A stretch of DNA of 64,000 nucleotides from Flaveria trinervia (taxonomy: Eukaryota; Streptophyta; Magnoliopsida; Asterales; Asteraceae). Below are positions 47,200-58,937 of this stretch, in pieces. The DNA is taken from the NCBI GenBank assembly GCA_025506515.1, contig CM046457.1:5304944-5368943 (forward strand), written 5' to 3'. A model generated the notes under the pieces. It searched no databases. It saw nothing but the letters and a program-made list of their open reading frames with translations, and was not told the DNA's origin. The position numbers and the translations under genes were made by a program. The first letter of the stretch is position 1, and every line of letters starts with the position of its first letter.

Positions 47200-48330
47200 C
47201 ACCATATCGGTTGGCTCCACCGAGATGAAAGAGTTGATGGAGCAGTTGCGAGAGCTGCTTGATAAGGGTTCATTAGACCGAGTATCTCTCCTTGGGGTGC
47301 TCCGTCCTATTTGTAAAGAAGAAGGATGGTAGTATGAGGATGTGCATTGACTACCGCGAACTGAACAAGTTGACAGTGAAGAACCACTACCCCTACGAGG
47401 ATAGATGATTTGTTCGATCACTTCAAGGTGCTAGTTGTTCTCGAGGATAGATCTTCGATCTGGTTATCATCAGTTGAAGGTGAAGAAGCAAGATATCCCT
47501 AAAACAGCTTTCCGTACGCGCTACGGCCATTACGAGTTTCTTGTCATGTCCTTTGGTTTGACCAACGCGCAGCTGCTTTTTATGGATCTGATGAACCGGT
47601 GTGTCGGCCTATGTTGGATAAATCAGTAATTGTGTTTTTGATGATATCCTGATTTACTCGAAGAGCGAGATTGACATGCCGGTCACATTCGAGAGGTTCT
47701 AGAGACGTTGAGAAGAGAAAATTGTATGCTAAATTCTCCAAGTGCGCATTTTGGTTGCGCGAAGTTCAGTTTTTGGGTCATGTGGTGAATCCTGACGGGA
47801 TTATGGTTGACCCGCGATGTGGAGGCGGTATGCAATGGAAGTCACCAAACGCCATCCGAGATCCGTAGTTTCTTGGGCTTGGCAGGCTACTATAGAAGAT
47901 TCATCCAAGACTTCTCTAAGATTGCTTCTCTCACTAACTAAGTGACCCGAAAGGATGTGAAATTTGTATGGGGTCAAGCTCAAGAGAAGGCGTTCGAAGA
48001 GCTGAAGGCAAGACTGACTCAAGCTCCTGTTCTGTCATTACCGATGGAAGTGAAGATCTAGTGGTTTTTCTGATGCTTCCTACTTAGGGTTGGGGTGTGT
48101 GTTAATGCAGAGAGGGAAGGTTATAGCCTATGCATCTCGACAGTTAAAGGTTCATGAGGTCAATTATCCTACTCATGACTTGGAGCTAGCAGCCGTAGTC
48201 TTTGCATTGAAGATCTGGAGGCACTATCTCTACGGGACGAAGTGCACCTATTCACGATCATAAAAGCTTGAAGTATTTCTTCGAGCAAAAGGACCTGAAC
48301 ATGAGGCAGAGGAGATGGTTGGAACTTATA
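47200..48330 (+). pseudogene. Gypsy reverse transcriptase and RNase H region
   Basis: RT motifs FSRIDLRSGYHQLKV and FLVMSFGLTNA (47435-47580), an F-x-DDILIYS-like block near 47635-47660 in a shifted frame, and FLGHVVNPDGI (47770-47800). RNase H motifs follow: VIAYASRQLKVHE and YPTHDLELAAVVFALKIWRHYLYG (48120-48240). All are in + order but spread over three frames. Confidence 0.8.
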
Positions 48331-48539
48331 AAGGATTATGATTGAGATCCATTACCATCCAGGCAAAGCTAATGTGTGGCGGATGCCCTTAGCCGGAAGG
48401 AAAGGCCCGAACCGATTCGGGTGAAAGCTTATCAATTAATCATGACCTCCGATGTGATGAAGCAAGTTAAGGAGTTTCAAGATGAGGCATTGAAAGAAGA
48501 TCTCTTAACTCGGAAAGAATGAGAGTCTGGTTGGGAATT

Positions 48540-49330
48540 GGGTGAAAACAACACCGGGTGTTGGAACTCGATTCAGTCGTGTGTGGATTCCTCGTTTTGG
48601 GATCTACGGGTGAAGATAATGGATGAAGCCCACAAGACTCGATACTCCATTCATCCTGGTGCCACGAAGATGTACCATGACATGAAAGAATTATTGGGCC
48701 GGGTTATGAAGCGTGACGTGGGGGAGTATGTGAGTAAGTGCCTTACTTGCTTACAGGTGAAGGCAGAGCATCAAAAGCCGTATGGGAAGATACAACCTTT
48801 GGATATACCAGAATGGAAATGGGAGCACATCACCAGGGACTTCATTACGAAGCTGCCACGTACCCCCAAAGGGTACGATGCCATATGGGATAGTTGATCG
48901 TCTGACGAAGAGCGCTCATTTTCTACCGATCCGCGAGACGTATTCATCTGCGAGGTTGGCTGATCTGTTCATCAAGGAAATGTAGCTCGTCATGGTGTGC
49001 CGGTGTCTATTGTGTCTGATCGTGACACTCGGTTACATCTAAATTTTGGAAGAAATTCCACGACGCTATGGGGACGAGGTACATATTAGCACGCTTATCA
49101 TCCCCAACTATGGTCAGTCAGAAGGACCATTCAGACACTGGAAGACATGCTCCGGGCATGTGTGATCGATTTGGTGGAAGTTGGATGACCACCTGCCGTT
49201 AGCTGAATTCTCATACAACAACAGCTATCATGCCAGTATTGGTATGCCACCATATGAGATGCTATACGGTAGGAGATGCAGACACCCGTTTGTTGGGGTG
49301 ATATTGGTCAAAAGGAATTGGGGAGCGTCG
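48540..49330 (+). pseudogene. Gypsy integrase region
   Basis: The frame 48538-48897 contains the HHCC zinc-finger end (H-x-x-x-CLTC near 48735-48755) and the catalytic core start (WEHITRDFI). A shifted frame continues VDRLTKSAHFLPI. Later, YNNSYHASIGMPPYEMLYGR-like sequence lies at 49215-49275. DDE catalytic residues can only be inferred because the frame breaks. Confidence 0.8.
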
Positions 49331-49639
49331 AGGTAATCGAGGTACGACAGAGAAGCTTGAAAAGATTAAAGCCTTCATGAAGGCATCCAAAGATAGACAG
49401 AAGTCGTATGCCGATAAGCGACGTAGGCCCGGAGTTCCAGGTGGTGACCGGGTTATGTGAAGGTCTCACTTGGAAGGGTATTATCAGATTCAGAAAGCGG
49501 GGCAAGTTGAGCCCAAGATATATAGGCCCTTCCGAATCATTGCTCGAGTAGGGAGTGACCTATAGATTGGAGTTGCCAGATGAGTTAAGTGTGGATTCAC
49601 TCGACATTCCATGTATCTCATCTGAGAAAGTGTATAGCT

Positions 49640-49830
49640 GATGAAGACATGATTGTTCCACTGGAGGACATTGAAATAGATGAAAGGCTCAATTATGTGG
49701 AGCAACGGTGGCAATCATCGATCGAAAGAAAAGAGGCTAAGGAATAAAGTGGTTCCTCTTGTGTGTGTACAGTGGAAGCACAGGAAGGGATCCGAGTCAA
49801 CATGGGACCGAAGAAGAAATGAGACAGCAT
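49640..49830 (+). pseudogene. Chromodomain-like C-terminus of the gypsy integrase
   Basis: After an ED-I-E-I-DERLNYVE block, alternating frames give VPLVCV, then W-K-H-R-K-G-like and STWE-EEEM-like pieces before the stop. This resembles chromodomains that guide chromoviruses to heterochromatin. Frame breaks make it approximate. Confidence 0.5.
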
Positions 49831-49890
49831 TATCTGCTTTGTTCGACGAATAACAGGTTTCGGGGACGAACCTATTTAAGGGGGGTGACT

Positions 49891-51705
49891 TGTAACACCC
49901 GAATATTTATTATTTTGAAGCCGGTGAGAAAGAAAAAAAATAAAGTCCCAAAGTCGAGGGACCAAACCCGCCAACGAAAAAGTTTGGAAATGTGTGCCAT
50001 ATGTAGGGAGAGGGCAGCCCACCTCCCCACACCCATTTCAGCTCACAAAGAGGACAATAGAGAGAAAGAGGGAAAAAAGAGGAAAAAGTGTTGGCGGGTC
50101 GGTTCGTCGCCAAAATCGTCGTGAAGCAAGCCGAATCGAAGCTCTTGTCATTGTGCTCGTTTAGGTGAGTTCTAGGACCCCTCTTTACTTGTTTTCAAAT
50201 GATTTAGGGCTGGAAAACATCTGAAATCGAGTTTTTCGTATGTGTGTAAGTTGACCCTTTTGTGTAGTGTAGTATATGTATGACGCGATTGTGACTTGAT
50301 TTCTTGCTTGGTTGTGCTTGATGATGTTATGGTATGCATCCTAAGGTTTAGGATGGTGATTTAGGCTTAAAATGGGTTAGATGAGTTTGGAGGCCGAAAA
50401 CCCTCGGCTGCAGTCGGGTTGAACTGCATTCTGCATCAGTTAGGGCTAGGCGACCGATGGAGGCCGAATGGAGGCCATACGGCCGATTAGGTGCGATTGG
50501 GGTCCAATCGTTATTGGGGTTCATCGCACGACTGGAGGCCAGTCAATGGGGTCATGCGACTGAGGGTTCATTCGCACGACTGAAGGTCCAGTCGCATAGG
50601 TGTACATCCGTATTGTCATTCGCACGACTGGATGTTCATTCGCATAGGTGTTCATCCGTATTAGTTCAATCGCATGATGTTCAGTCGCATGGAGGCAATG
50701 CGACTGAAGGGTTCCATACGCCCGAATAGGGCTGTTGAACCAAGGAAGGTGTAGATTGACTTCTGATTTTCGGGGTAAGTGCAGATGTAAGTTTTGATGT
50801 GAAGGTTCCCATAAGAGTTTTTAAGATGACGATCGAGGTCTTAGAGGCATGTTGGCATGATGAGGGTGATGATGTTGTACTTATGCATGTATGATGTGAT
50901 GTTGATGCATGTTATGTTCCTTACTGTGATGTATACTATCTTTCCTGTGGCTTTACTTGTTATGATGAATGAACGAAGTATTATGTAACGTAAAGTGAAA
51001 GATAAAGAAAGAGGAACATGATGAACGAATGAAACGTCTTGCACACATCGGATACGGGGTCCTTCTTGGTGATTGACCCTAAATGTAGAACCTCTACCGC
51101 TCACCTCTAGTACTGTGGCATACGTTTAGCTGTCATTTGTTGACTTCGGCCCAGTAGCTAGACTGATGGTTACTCCTAGTAACCGTGGCATACGTTTAGC
51201 TGTCATTTGTTGACTTCGGCCCGGTAGCTACGACTAACCGGGTGTAGCACATGGTATTGGTTTGGATGATGTCCGATGCGCAAGTAAGGTATGGAAGAAC
51301 GAATGAACGAATGAAGAAGATAACAATGATATATCTATGTGTACGTATGATTGTGATCATGTAAAAGTACAAACGTTTTATATGAATGTAAAGTATGTTT
51401 TATTTATAAAACTAGAACTCACTCAGCAACGCTGACTTTGATGTTTCCAGTTGGCAGGTAATGATTGCTGAGGATGGCAACGGGCGACTACTCCTTTTTG
51501 GGATGTCATTCTTTTGATTAATGTTTTTGCATTGTAATGCGAACAAACAATATTTGTAATGAATGTTGTATTAGTTTGCAAAAGATTTACATGGAAATGA
51601 AAGTTTATTTTAGTTTTCCGCTGCGATTATTAAATACAAATGTAATTATATGTTTTATGTGCGATGAGAACCCAGCTGTAATCGTCCCGGGAACGGGGCC
51701 TTACA
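49891..51705 (+). repeat. Gypsy 3' LTR (1815 bp)
   Basis: Matches 43138-44982 but is 30 bp shorter overall. Most differences I compared are gains or losses of one base, many in homopolymers. Confidence 0.9.
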
Positions 51706-51710
51706 GGAGA

Positions 51711-52690
51711 AGTGAGTCGAGTGTCCACTTCTTCCTGTATGGGTGAATGATAGGAGCTTCCACAGATTGAATAGTCTGAGCAGGGGTTCATTTGGTTTTT
51801 TTTGGTAGGTGAGGGTGATTTGTGGCTGTGTAAAGGTAGGGAAGCAGTAGGTATGGGTTCAACATTAGCTAGTGCTGCTAAGTTGTCACCTTGAGCAATG
51901 AGCTCTAACATTATTGGGACAGGGCTATTTCTACCCTAGAAAAAAACCAATAGTAGGTTTTCTTAGTATTTTAAAGATGCCGGGCTTCATCTGTCCCAGT
52001 TTAAGAATGTTACCTGTTCCCCTCAACTATGAGCCCAGTTCACAGTTAAGAATGTACTGGACATATCTAGAAAACATGTAATATTCTAATAAGTCTAAGT
52101 TAGCAAGTAAATTAGTATAAAAAAATTGAGAATACTTGAACTTGACCCCTTGAATCATTCCCATGGATGATGAAGAAGATCCTTAGGAATCTGGTCTCAT
52201 CCACCATGCTTGTTGGATAAGCTGTGGATAACCACATAGAGCAGGAATCTCCACTTGGATGAGACTTTCCTTTCCTGAAGGTTTTTACAGAGAAATCTCC
52301 CTCATACCCCATCTGCTCAAAGGAATGATTGACAACTTCCTTTGGGAAGAACACCGCACCTTCTTCATCATCCAGCTGAGGATGCATGTTGATGATGGCC
52401 GGAGTGATGAATACTGTTCTCCCTGCACTGTGGCAGATAGTGCCTTCTCCCCATCCATAACGACCTCTTGGCAGGTCTTCCAAAAGTCAAGCAAATGATC
52501 CTCATACAGTGGTGGATCAATGGTTAGGGAGGTGAAGTAGTTGGACAAATCTAAGAAGCGACAAATCTCTGAGAAATGAGGATCTTTCTCAGAGCTTAAT
52601 AGAGCAACGTGGTTGTGTTACCTGTGTAGCTGTATGGTAAAGTTCTGGTCAGTTCTGTGAACAGGGTTGGCAATTGTGAGGTAGTTTAGG
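51711..52690 (-). pseudogene. Copia extra 3' ORF, proximal part
   Basis: Minus-strand frames (52548-52285, 52483-52112) give LSNYFTSLTIDPPLYEDHLLDFWKT-like sequence and then an AIINMH-L-DDEEGAVFFPKEVVNHSF segment and a GWDQIPK-like piece near 52155-52200, with frame changes between them. It begins the protein whose distal part lies beyond the gypsy insertion. Family not recognised beyond its position in SIRE-like elements. Confidence 0.55.
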
Positions 52691-52914
52691 GATGAAGAAA
52701 GAAAGAAAAAAGAAATTTCAGAGAGAAATTTAGGATTTTAGGTTTGGAGGAAGAACAGATGATAGAAAGAGGGGGGAAACCGTTGGGTTTATATATGAGA
52801 AGGATTTCAGATAAAGTTTAATGAAAGAGGATAAACTTTGAAATCCGGATGTGGGTCCCACCTCTGAAAAAGTAGTTTACTTTTTGCTCAAAAAGGTAGT
52901 TTTCTTGGAAAACA

Positions 52915-53245
52915 AAAAGCTTCCGAAGGTTAATTATCTTCGGAAGTTTTAATTTAAAAAGCTTCCGAAGCTAAAATGACTTCAGAAGAATTTCCAAAGA
53001 GGTTGAGAATTTTGCTTCGGAAGAAAAATTAAAACTTGAGTGCTTTGTGTAGAAACTAACAAAGCTTCCGAGAGTTAATTTTGCTTCGGAAGTAAATGGT
53101 CCTTGAAAATGAGTATGTGTCTGAGACAAGTATTTAAGCTTCGGAAGATAAAATTGAAAACTCTTCCGAAGGTAAATTCTCAGACAGTTATTTATTTTGA
53201 AGGCATGATTTACTCCGAAGTTAAAGGCATAACTTCCGAAATGTC
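52915..53245. repeat. TTCGGAA/TTCCGAA motif cluster in the copia 3' spacer
   Basis: Eight copies of the 7-mer, on either strand, start at 52921, 52939, 52963, 53016, 53085, 53140, 53164 and 53234, between RNase H and the 3' ORF. The same motif recurs in both LTRs and in the gag-pol linker. Confidence 0.85.
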
Positions 53246-53386
53246 AGAAATTTTCAAAAATCTAAGGAAAGTCTTCAAAAAGAAATTTCATTCAAAGAAA
53301 ACATGAGCTTATGAAAATGATGAACTAGACAAATTAGGACACACATAAATTTTAAAGAAATAATAAGAATTAGTTTTAACAAAGAT

Positions 53387-54430
53387 CTACTCAAGGTTGA
53401 TCATCCCAATAGCTGATATAAGATATTTAAATCTCTGTTCATGAAAAGCCTTTGTAAACAGATCAGCATATTGTTCATCTGTGTGAACCTTGACTAGTTT
53501 AATTAATCCTTTTTCATAGTTATCTCTTATTAAATGATACCTGATATTGATGTGCTTTGTCCTTGAGTGTTGCACAGGGTTCTCTGTGATTGAGATAGCA
53601 CTGTTGTTGTCTATGTGAATGGGAGTCTCCTTGAAATTTAACCCATAGTCTAGCATTTGATTCTGAATCCAAAGTACTTGAGCACAGCAGCTTGCAGCAG
53701 CAATATATTTAGCTTCAACAGTTGATGCAGAGACACAAGATTGTTTTTTGCATTGCCATGAGACAACCCTTCCACCAAGGAATTGACATCCCCCAGATGT
53801 AGACTTTGCAGTCATGTTGCAACCACCATAATCACTATCTGTATAGGCATACAGATTGAAGTCAGAATTCTTGGGATACCATAGTCCAAGTGTTGATGCA
53901 CCTTTGAGGTATCTTAGAATCCTCTTGATAGTGATAACGTGAGACATCTTAGGGTTGGCTTGATATCTTGCACAAATACATGTAGCAAACATGATATCAG
54001 GCCTGCTAGCACTAAAATACATAAGAGACCCAATCATAGCCCTATATAAATGCTCATCTACACACTCCCCCTCAAGATCAGGACCAAGAGAGTGGTTTCT
54101 GGCTATGGGTGTCTTAGCAATCTTACAGTCAGTCATATTGAATCTCTTGAGTATGTCCTGAACATACTTTGATTGACTTATGAAGATGCCATCTTCAACT
54201 TGCTTCACTTGAATTCCTAGAAAGAAATTGAGTTCCCCCATGGCACTCATTTCAAATCTGTCTTTCATCAGCTTCTCAAAGTCTTTGCAGAGCTTTGGAT
54301 TAGTTGAACCAAAGATGATGTCATCCACATATACTTGAACTAGCAATATATCTTTTCCTTGTCCTTTGATGAAGAGAGTTCCATCTATAGTACCCCTCCT
54401 GTATCCATGTTTACAAAGATACTCAGACAA
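53387..54430 (-). CDS. Copia RT C-terminal part and RNase H
   Basis: The longest intact frame of the window (347 residues). It begins within RT (EYLCKHGYRRGTID). The polymerase site YVDDIIFGS is intact near residues 34-42. RNase H follows with YTDSDYGG and STSGGCQFLG. The expected S-T-x-EAEY motif reads STVEAKYIA, so a conserved acidic residue is changed to Lys. The frame ends normally with an IGMINLE tail. Upstream it is separated from the rest of RT by a frame change near 54431-54512. Confidence 0.85.
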   Translation of the reverse strand: MSEYLCKHGYRRGTIDGTLFIKGQGKDILLVQVYVDDIIFGSTNPKLCKDFEKLMKDRFEMSAMGELNFFLGIQVKQVEDGIFISQSKYVQDILKRFNMTDCKIAKTPIARNHSLGPDLEGECVDEHLYRAMIGSLMYFSASRPDIMFATCICARYQANPKMSHVITIKRILRYLKGASTLGLWYPKNSDFNLYAYTDSDYGGCNMTAKSTSGGCQFLGGRVVSWQCKKQSCVSASTVEAKYIAAASCCAQVLWIQNQMLDYGLNFKETPIHIDNNSAISITENPVQHSRTKHINIRYHLIRDNYEKGLIKLVKVHTDEQYADLFTKAFHEQRFKYLISAIGMINLE

Positions 54431-54512
54431 TGTCTCATACCACTTCTTGGGTGCTGATGCAGCCCATAGAGAGCTTTGTCAAGCTTGCAGACATAATCAG
54501 GATGATTAGGAT

Positions 54513-54860
54513 CTACAAAACTAGGTGGCTGTTGACATAAACCTTTTCATCTATCACTCCATATAAAAAGGCACACTTCACATCAAGTTGAAAGACCTTG
54601 AAGTTCTTGGATGCAACAAATGCCAAGAATATCCTAAGTGTTTCTAATCTTGCCACTGGAGCAAAGACATCAGTGTAGTCAATCCCTTCTTCTTGTGTGT
54701 ATCCTTGAACAACTAGTCTAGCTTTGTTCTTGATGATGATGCCTCTATCATCTTTCTTGTTCCTAAACACCCATTTGGTTCCAATGGTAGTCTTCGCAAA
54801 AGGAAGATGACAAAGGTTCCAAACTTTCTGCCTTTTGAATTGAAGCAGCTCTTGTTGCAT
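54513..54860 (-). pseudogene. Copia reverse transcriptase N-terminal part
   Basis: Contains IGTKWVFRNKKD, the K-ARLVVQGYTQEEGIDYTDVFAPVAR block and LDVKCAFLYG, all copia RT signatures (the last normally reads VKTAFL or VKSAFL). The frame is lost before YVDD at 54512. Confidence 0.85.
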
Positions 54861-54973
54861 AGCTTCAACCCAACTTCCATCCTCTAGAGCTTTATCAACT
54901 TTCTTTGGCTCTATCTGGGATAGAAAACAAGAGTGAAGACAAACATTTGCTTCATGGGTTTGTCCTCTTGTCT

Positions 54974-56384
54974 TTACCCCTGAGACAACATCTCCAATGA
55001 TGTTGTGGTAGGGTGAGACTTGTGGATCCTAAGCTGAGGGGTCACAACAAGTTGTTGAGAAAGATCTAAATTTGAAAAATTTAGATCTGGAATAGATGTT
55101 TCTCCCACCACATCAGCACACTTTTCAAGTAAAACTTGATCCAAGCAGTGTGTGACATCATTGATGTTCTCATCTATGGTGTGGTTAGTGGCATCAAGAA
55201 ATTCTTGGTCACTGTCACCATCATCATTGTTGTCTTCCATAGTTGAGGTGTTCTTGTCTGGTTGTAGAGCCTCTGAGCTGGAATTTGAAGGCATACCAGA
55301 TGTATCAGCTGAATTTGTCATTGTTAGGCTAACGGAAACCTCATTTGCAGAAGTGGTTACAACTGGAGCTGAAGATATATGTCTTGAAGATCTTCCTAGC
55401 TCAAATCTTGGATCAGGATCATCTGTATTTAAATTTTCTGCAGATCCTGAAATATTCTCACAAGATTTGTTAAAACAGTTGGTAACCAAATCAAGATCAA
55501 ACAACCAATCCGGACCAGAACCAGTAACACAAGGTGTGTGTTCATTGAAAGTCACATTAGCTGACTCCTCAACAATTCTAGTTCTGAGATTGTACACTCT
55601 ATAAGCCTTAGCTTGGGAAGAGTATCCAATAAAGTGTCCATCATCTGATTTCTCAGCAAACTTGGCAATTTGATCTTTGGTATTCAAGATGGTGCAAGGA
55701 CATCCAAATGACCTGAGAAAACCAATGAAAGGTCTCCTCTTGTGCCAAAGTTCATAAGGAGTTTTGCCATGAGTCTTAACTACTAAAATTATGTTCTGCA
55801 CATAGCAGGCAGTGTTGACTGCCTCTGCCCAGAAGGTGATGGGTAGTTTAGAGTCAGGCAGCATGGTTCTTACAGCTTCAATCAGTGTTCTGTTTCTCCT
55901 CTCAGCAACACTATTTTGCTGAGGAGTCCTGGGAGCACTAAATTGTCTTGTAATACCCTTTTCATCACAGAATGTATCAAGGATATGGTTCTTAAATTCG
56001 GTTCCTTGATCACATCTTATGATCTTGACCTTGTGATCAGATTGATTCTAATCTTTAAGATGAAATTCTTCAGAATCTCAGGAGTCTCATCCTTAGTTCT
56101 AAGGAAGAAGACCCAAGTGAATCTTGTAAAGTCATCTGTGATCACTAGACAGTATAAGGTCCTTCCTAAACTCATTACACTGGTGGGGCCAAAGAGATCC
56201 ATATGTAACAAGTGTAGGGGTGTAGTGATGAGTTCTTTTCTTTAGGCTTGTGAGATACCTTATGTTGCTTCCCTTTCAGGCATGCAACACAATGGTCATC
56301 ACTTGTAAACTCTTTCTTTGGCATTCCAGTTACCAAATCATGCTTAATCAGTTTATTCATGTTCTTAAAGTATACATGGCACAT
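54974..56384 (-). pseudogene. Copia integrase
   Basis: 56384-56175 holds the pre-integrase HHCC end (CVACLKGKQHKVSHK). 56211-56017 gives LHMDLFGPTSV with the first catalytic Asp. The region near 56000 shows CDQGTEF with the second. 55864-54974 (296 residues) continues from MLPDSKLPITFWAEAV through the C-terminal GKTPYELW and a long Ser/Asp-rich linker. Frame changes near 56200, 56010-56050 and 55870-55930 separate the blocks. Active-site residues are present, but no single frame spans the domain. Confidence 0.8.
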
Positions 56385-56388
56385 TCTT

Positions 56389-56830
56389 TTATGCCATAGG
56401 AAGACTCATCACTGTTGGCTTTAGACAGAAAGCATGAAACTTCTCCAGAGGGAGAGGTTTCTTGCAAATCCGTCTTGTACATGTTCCTTTTCTGGGGGCT
56501 CTAAGCAGGATATGCTCATGAGGAATGACCACACCAGGCTTAAGAACAATGCACTCATGCTCAGTAAAGAGCATGATATGATTCTGATCACAAAATTGAG
56601 ATACACTCAGAAGATTGTATCCAAGCTCCTTTACAAAGTTTACCTTTTCTATGCTGAGCTTACCATTTGTGACCTTGCCCCTTCCAGAAATGTAACCGCT
56701 TTCATCTCCTCCACAAGCAACTGGTCCTCCATCAATCCTTTCAAAGTTCTGGAGTAGTGACCTATTGCCTGTCATGTGCCTGGAGCAACCACTGTTTATA
56801 ATCTAGACATTTCTGTCTGTCTTCAGCTGT
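56389..56830 (-). pseudogene. Copia protease and pre-integrase region
   Basis: A GCSRHMTGN-LL motif identifies the protease (56760-56800). The catalytic Asp-Ser-Gly reads Asn-Ser-Gly: the codon is AAC (plus 56794-56796) where GAC is expected. The frame then gives CGGDESGYISGRGKV and NLLSVSQFCDQ, typical of the segment between protease and integrase, to a stop at 56389. Confidence 0.75.
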
Positions 56831-56923
56831 CCTTGCACAAAGAGAACGATTAGTTACATCTGGAAACCCAAGCCTTGTTTGTCTTGGGCTCATTTGCAGA
56901 AGGTAATTCAACAGTAATAGATC

Positions 56924-57793
56924 CTATGGTTGTACTAAGAGGATCTTGAGCTGTTGTGATGGAGAAATCTCAGTCACTTGGTCTTTCTTAGACGTCCACA
57001 CCACCTTTGGAGTCTTGGACTTGACCTTCAAAACTTTAGAAGCTTTTGGAACTTCAGAAGTTTTGATGACTGAACCTTCGGAAGATTCTGCAAACACTGC
57101 AGCAGACTTTAGTGCTTCGGAAGAACTCCTTTCTTCCGAGACCAAATATTCTTCTGAAGAGAATTTTCCACTTTCCTTCTTGTTAGATTTGGAATTTTCG
57201 AAGGAAACAGGTTTTCCTTCCGAAGCTTGAATCTTCTTAGAACTCTTTGAAGCCTTTGTTTTGGCCATATGGACAGTACCTTTAGGATTGAAGGGACAAT
57301 CCTTGGCAATGTGAGTGGTGTTGTCACACATAACACAATTCATCTTCTTCTTCACAAGAGTCTTTTCTTGAGAGTAAGACTGTCTTTGGTCACTTCCCTT
57401 CTCCACCTTCATCCTTGCAGATGCTGAGACAGTCCTCTTGGGCTGAGGACTATGCTTGGAGTTTGATGGTCCAGGCTATGCAGCAGTGGTACACAACATA
57501 TCAATATTCTTCTTGCTACTGAGATGAGTTGAACAAGAACCAGAACTCTTAGCAAATGAGTTTTGGTTGATGTCTTCAGTCCCTACCACTTTAAATCCTG
57601 CAAAAATAAAAACTTGTTTCTGCTTAGAGTCAAAAGTAGCCTTGATCTCTTGAGCCTTCCTTGCCTTTCTTTTGCTCTTTCTGATCAAGTTCTTTCTCAT
57701 GGACTTGGTCATCACAGTCTTCACTTTCTCCTCAGAAGGATAGTGGCCCTTCTTGAAATCCTCCTCTTCACTCTTTGTAGAGGGATTCTTCAC
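56924..57793 (-). pseudogene. Copia gag-pol linker with second zinc knuckle
   Basis: CVMCDNTTHIAKDC (near 57290-57340) is a C-x2-C-x4-H-x4-C knuckle. A Ser/Glu/Lys-rich tract with repeated SSE and SEG follows; part of it is encoded by the TTCGGAA motif. An in-frame TAG at 57476 and a TAA at 57800 interrupt an otherwise continuous frame with the gag upstream. Confidence 0.7.
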
Positions 57794-57799
57794 TATCTC

Positions 57800-58927
57800 T
57801 TATTCATCCTCTTCACACATAGGATCTATGTGAGGAAGCTCATGTTTACAAGTTTCACACCTAGGAGATCTTACTGACAAGATTGTGTGTGGAGGAGCTA
57901 TCTCATTGGATCCTAGTCCCTGCCTGTTTTGATAGCACACTTTGTTGTGCAGGGAAGAGGATATCATGTTCTTGAAGGTCTCTTCTTCAAGAACACTCTT
58001 TTCTGCCCTGGCTTTGCTGATCACAAGCTCATCCTGGCACTCAGTTAACTTGGTTATGAGATCTTTAATTTGAGTCCTAAAATCTGTGTGTTCATGTTTT
58101 AGAACTGAAATGGTTTTCTCTAAGTACTCTATTTCCAGCTTATAATCATTTTCAGACTTTCTAAAATCAGATTTTAAAATGTTTAAGGACTCAACATCAG
58201 ATCTCAATTCCAAGTTATAGGACCTGTACCTGTTAACTTTAGCAATGCATTCAGGAGTACAGAGATGTTCCAATACCTTGGCTTTATCATGATCTGCTAT
58301 CAGTGCTTGGTTTGGAGAAGCATCTTCCACCTGAAAGCTCCAGTCAAAGCCTCCTTCTTCAACGACAACAACAACTTGCTGCTTTGACTTCTCATTATGG
58401 AGAGCTTTGTCAGTGTAGTTTGGTCTGGAGTGTATTTGGCCACCATTTGTTCTAGGTGCCTTACACTCTCTGGCAAAATGGCCCATTAAGTTACAGTTGT
58501 AACACTTGACTTTGCCTTTGTCCAGTCCAAACTTTCCACTGGTTGCATTGCTTGAAAACTTCCTTCCAGTCCTCTTGTAGAACTTCTTGGCTCTGTGAGT
58601 GAGAAGAGCCATCTGCTGGACTATTTCCATATATTCCAGATCATCTGGATGGATACAATCCAGGTCTTCAAGAGTGAAAAAAGAATTGCCACAGCTTTCA
58701 TCAGAAGACACAAAAGCTTGAGAAGAGCTTGTCTCTTGGAATGGGCTTCCTTGAGTGTAGTTCTCCTTTGGTGTCTCTGGGAAGGTGATGAAAGGACCCT
58801 TGGGTGAGTTGTCAGGGTAGCATAAGAGATGATGTTTGGGTTCTGTGCTATCCCTTTCAACCACATGTAGGGTTGAACCCATCTGATTGTTGGAGTTTCC
58901 AGATGAACCTTGCATGTTCATCTCCAT
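57800..58927 (-). CDS. Copia gag, central part with zinc knuckle
   Basis: A 375-residue frame. CYNCNLMGHFAREC (C-x2-C-x4-H-x4-C, near 58470-58510) binds RNA in copia gag proteins. It is followed by coiled-coil-like sequence (LEIEYLEKTISVLKHEH). Upstream, a frame change near 58930-58970 separates it from the gag start. Confidence 0.8.
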   Translation of the reverse strand: MEMNMQGSSGNSNNQMGSTLHVVERDSTEPKHHLLCYPDNSPKGPFITFPETPKENYTQGSPFQETSSSQAFVSSDESCGNSFFTLEDLDCIHPDDLEYMEIVQQMALLTHRAKKFYKRTGRKFSSNATSGKFGLDKGKVKCYNCNLMGHFARECKAPRTNGGQIHSRPNYTDKALHNEKSKQQVVVVVEEGGFDWSFQVEDASPNQALIADHDKAKVLEHLCTPECIAKVNRYRSYNLELRSDVESLNILKSDFRKSENDYKLEIEYLEKTISVLKHEHTDFRTQIKDLITKLTECQDELVISKARAEKSVLEEETFKNMISSSLHNKVCYQNRQGLGSNEIAPPHTILSVRSPRCETCKHELPHIDPMCEEDE

Positions 58928-58937
58928 CTGGTAGCCA

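Larger units (their letters stand above)
43138..51705 (+). mobile_element. Complete Ty3/gypsy chromovirus-type retrotransposon, TSD GGAGA
   Basis: LTRs 43138-44982 and 49891-51705 (TGTAACACC...CCTTACA) enclose a primer site (TGGTATCAGAGCC, 44985-44997), gag-pol and a polypurine tract (AAGGGGGG, 49878-49885). GGAGA lies at 43133-43137 and 51706-51710. Order PR-RT-RNase H-INT, with a chromodomain-like end, places it in the Tekay/Del-type chromoviruses. It sits in the 3' ORF of the copia host in opposite orientation. The LTRs look young, yet the coding region is cut into dozens of short frames by one-base length changes. Confidence 0.92.
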
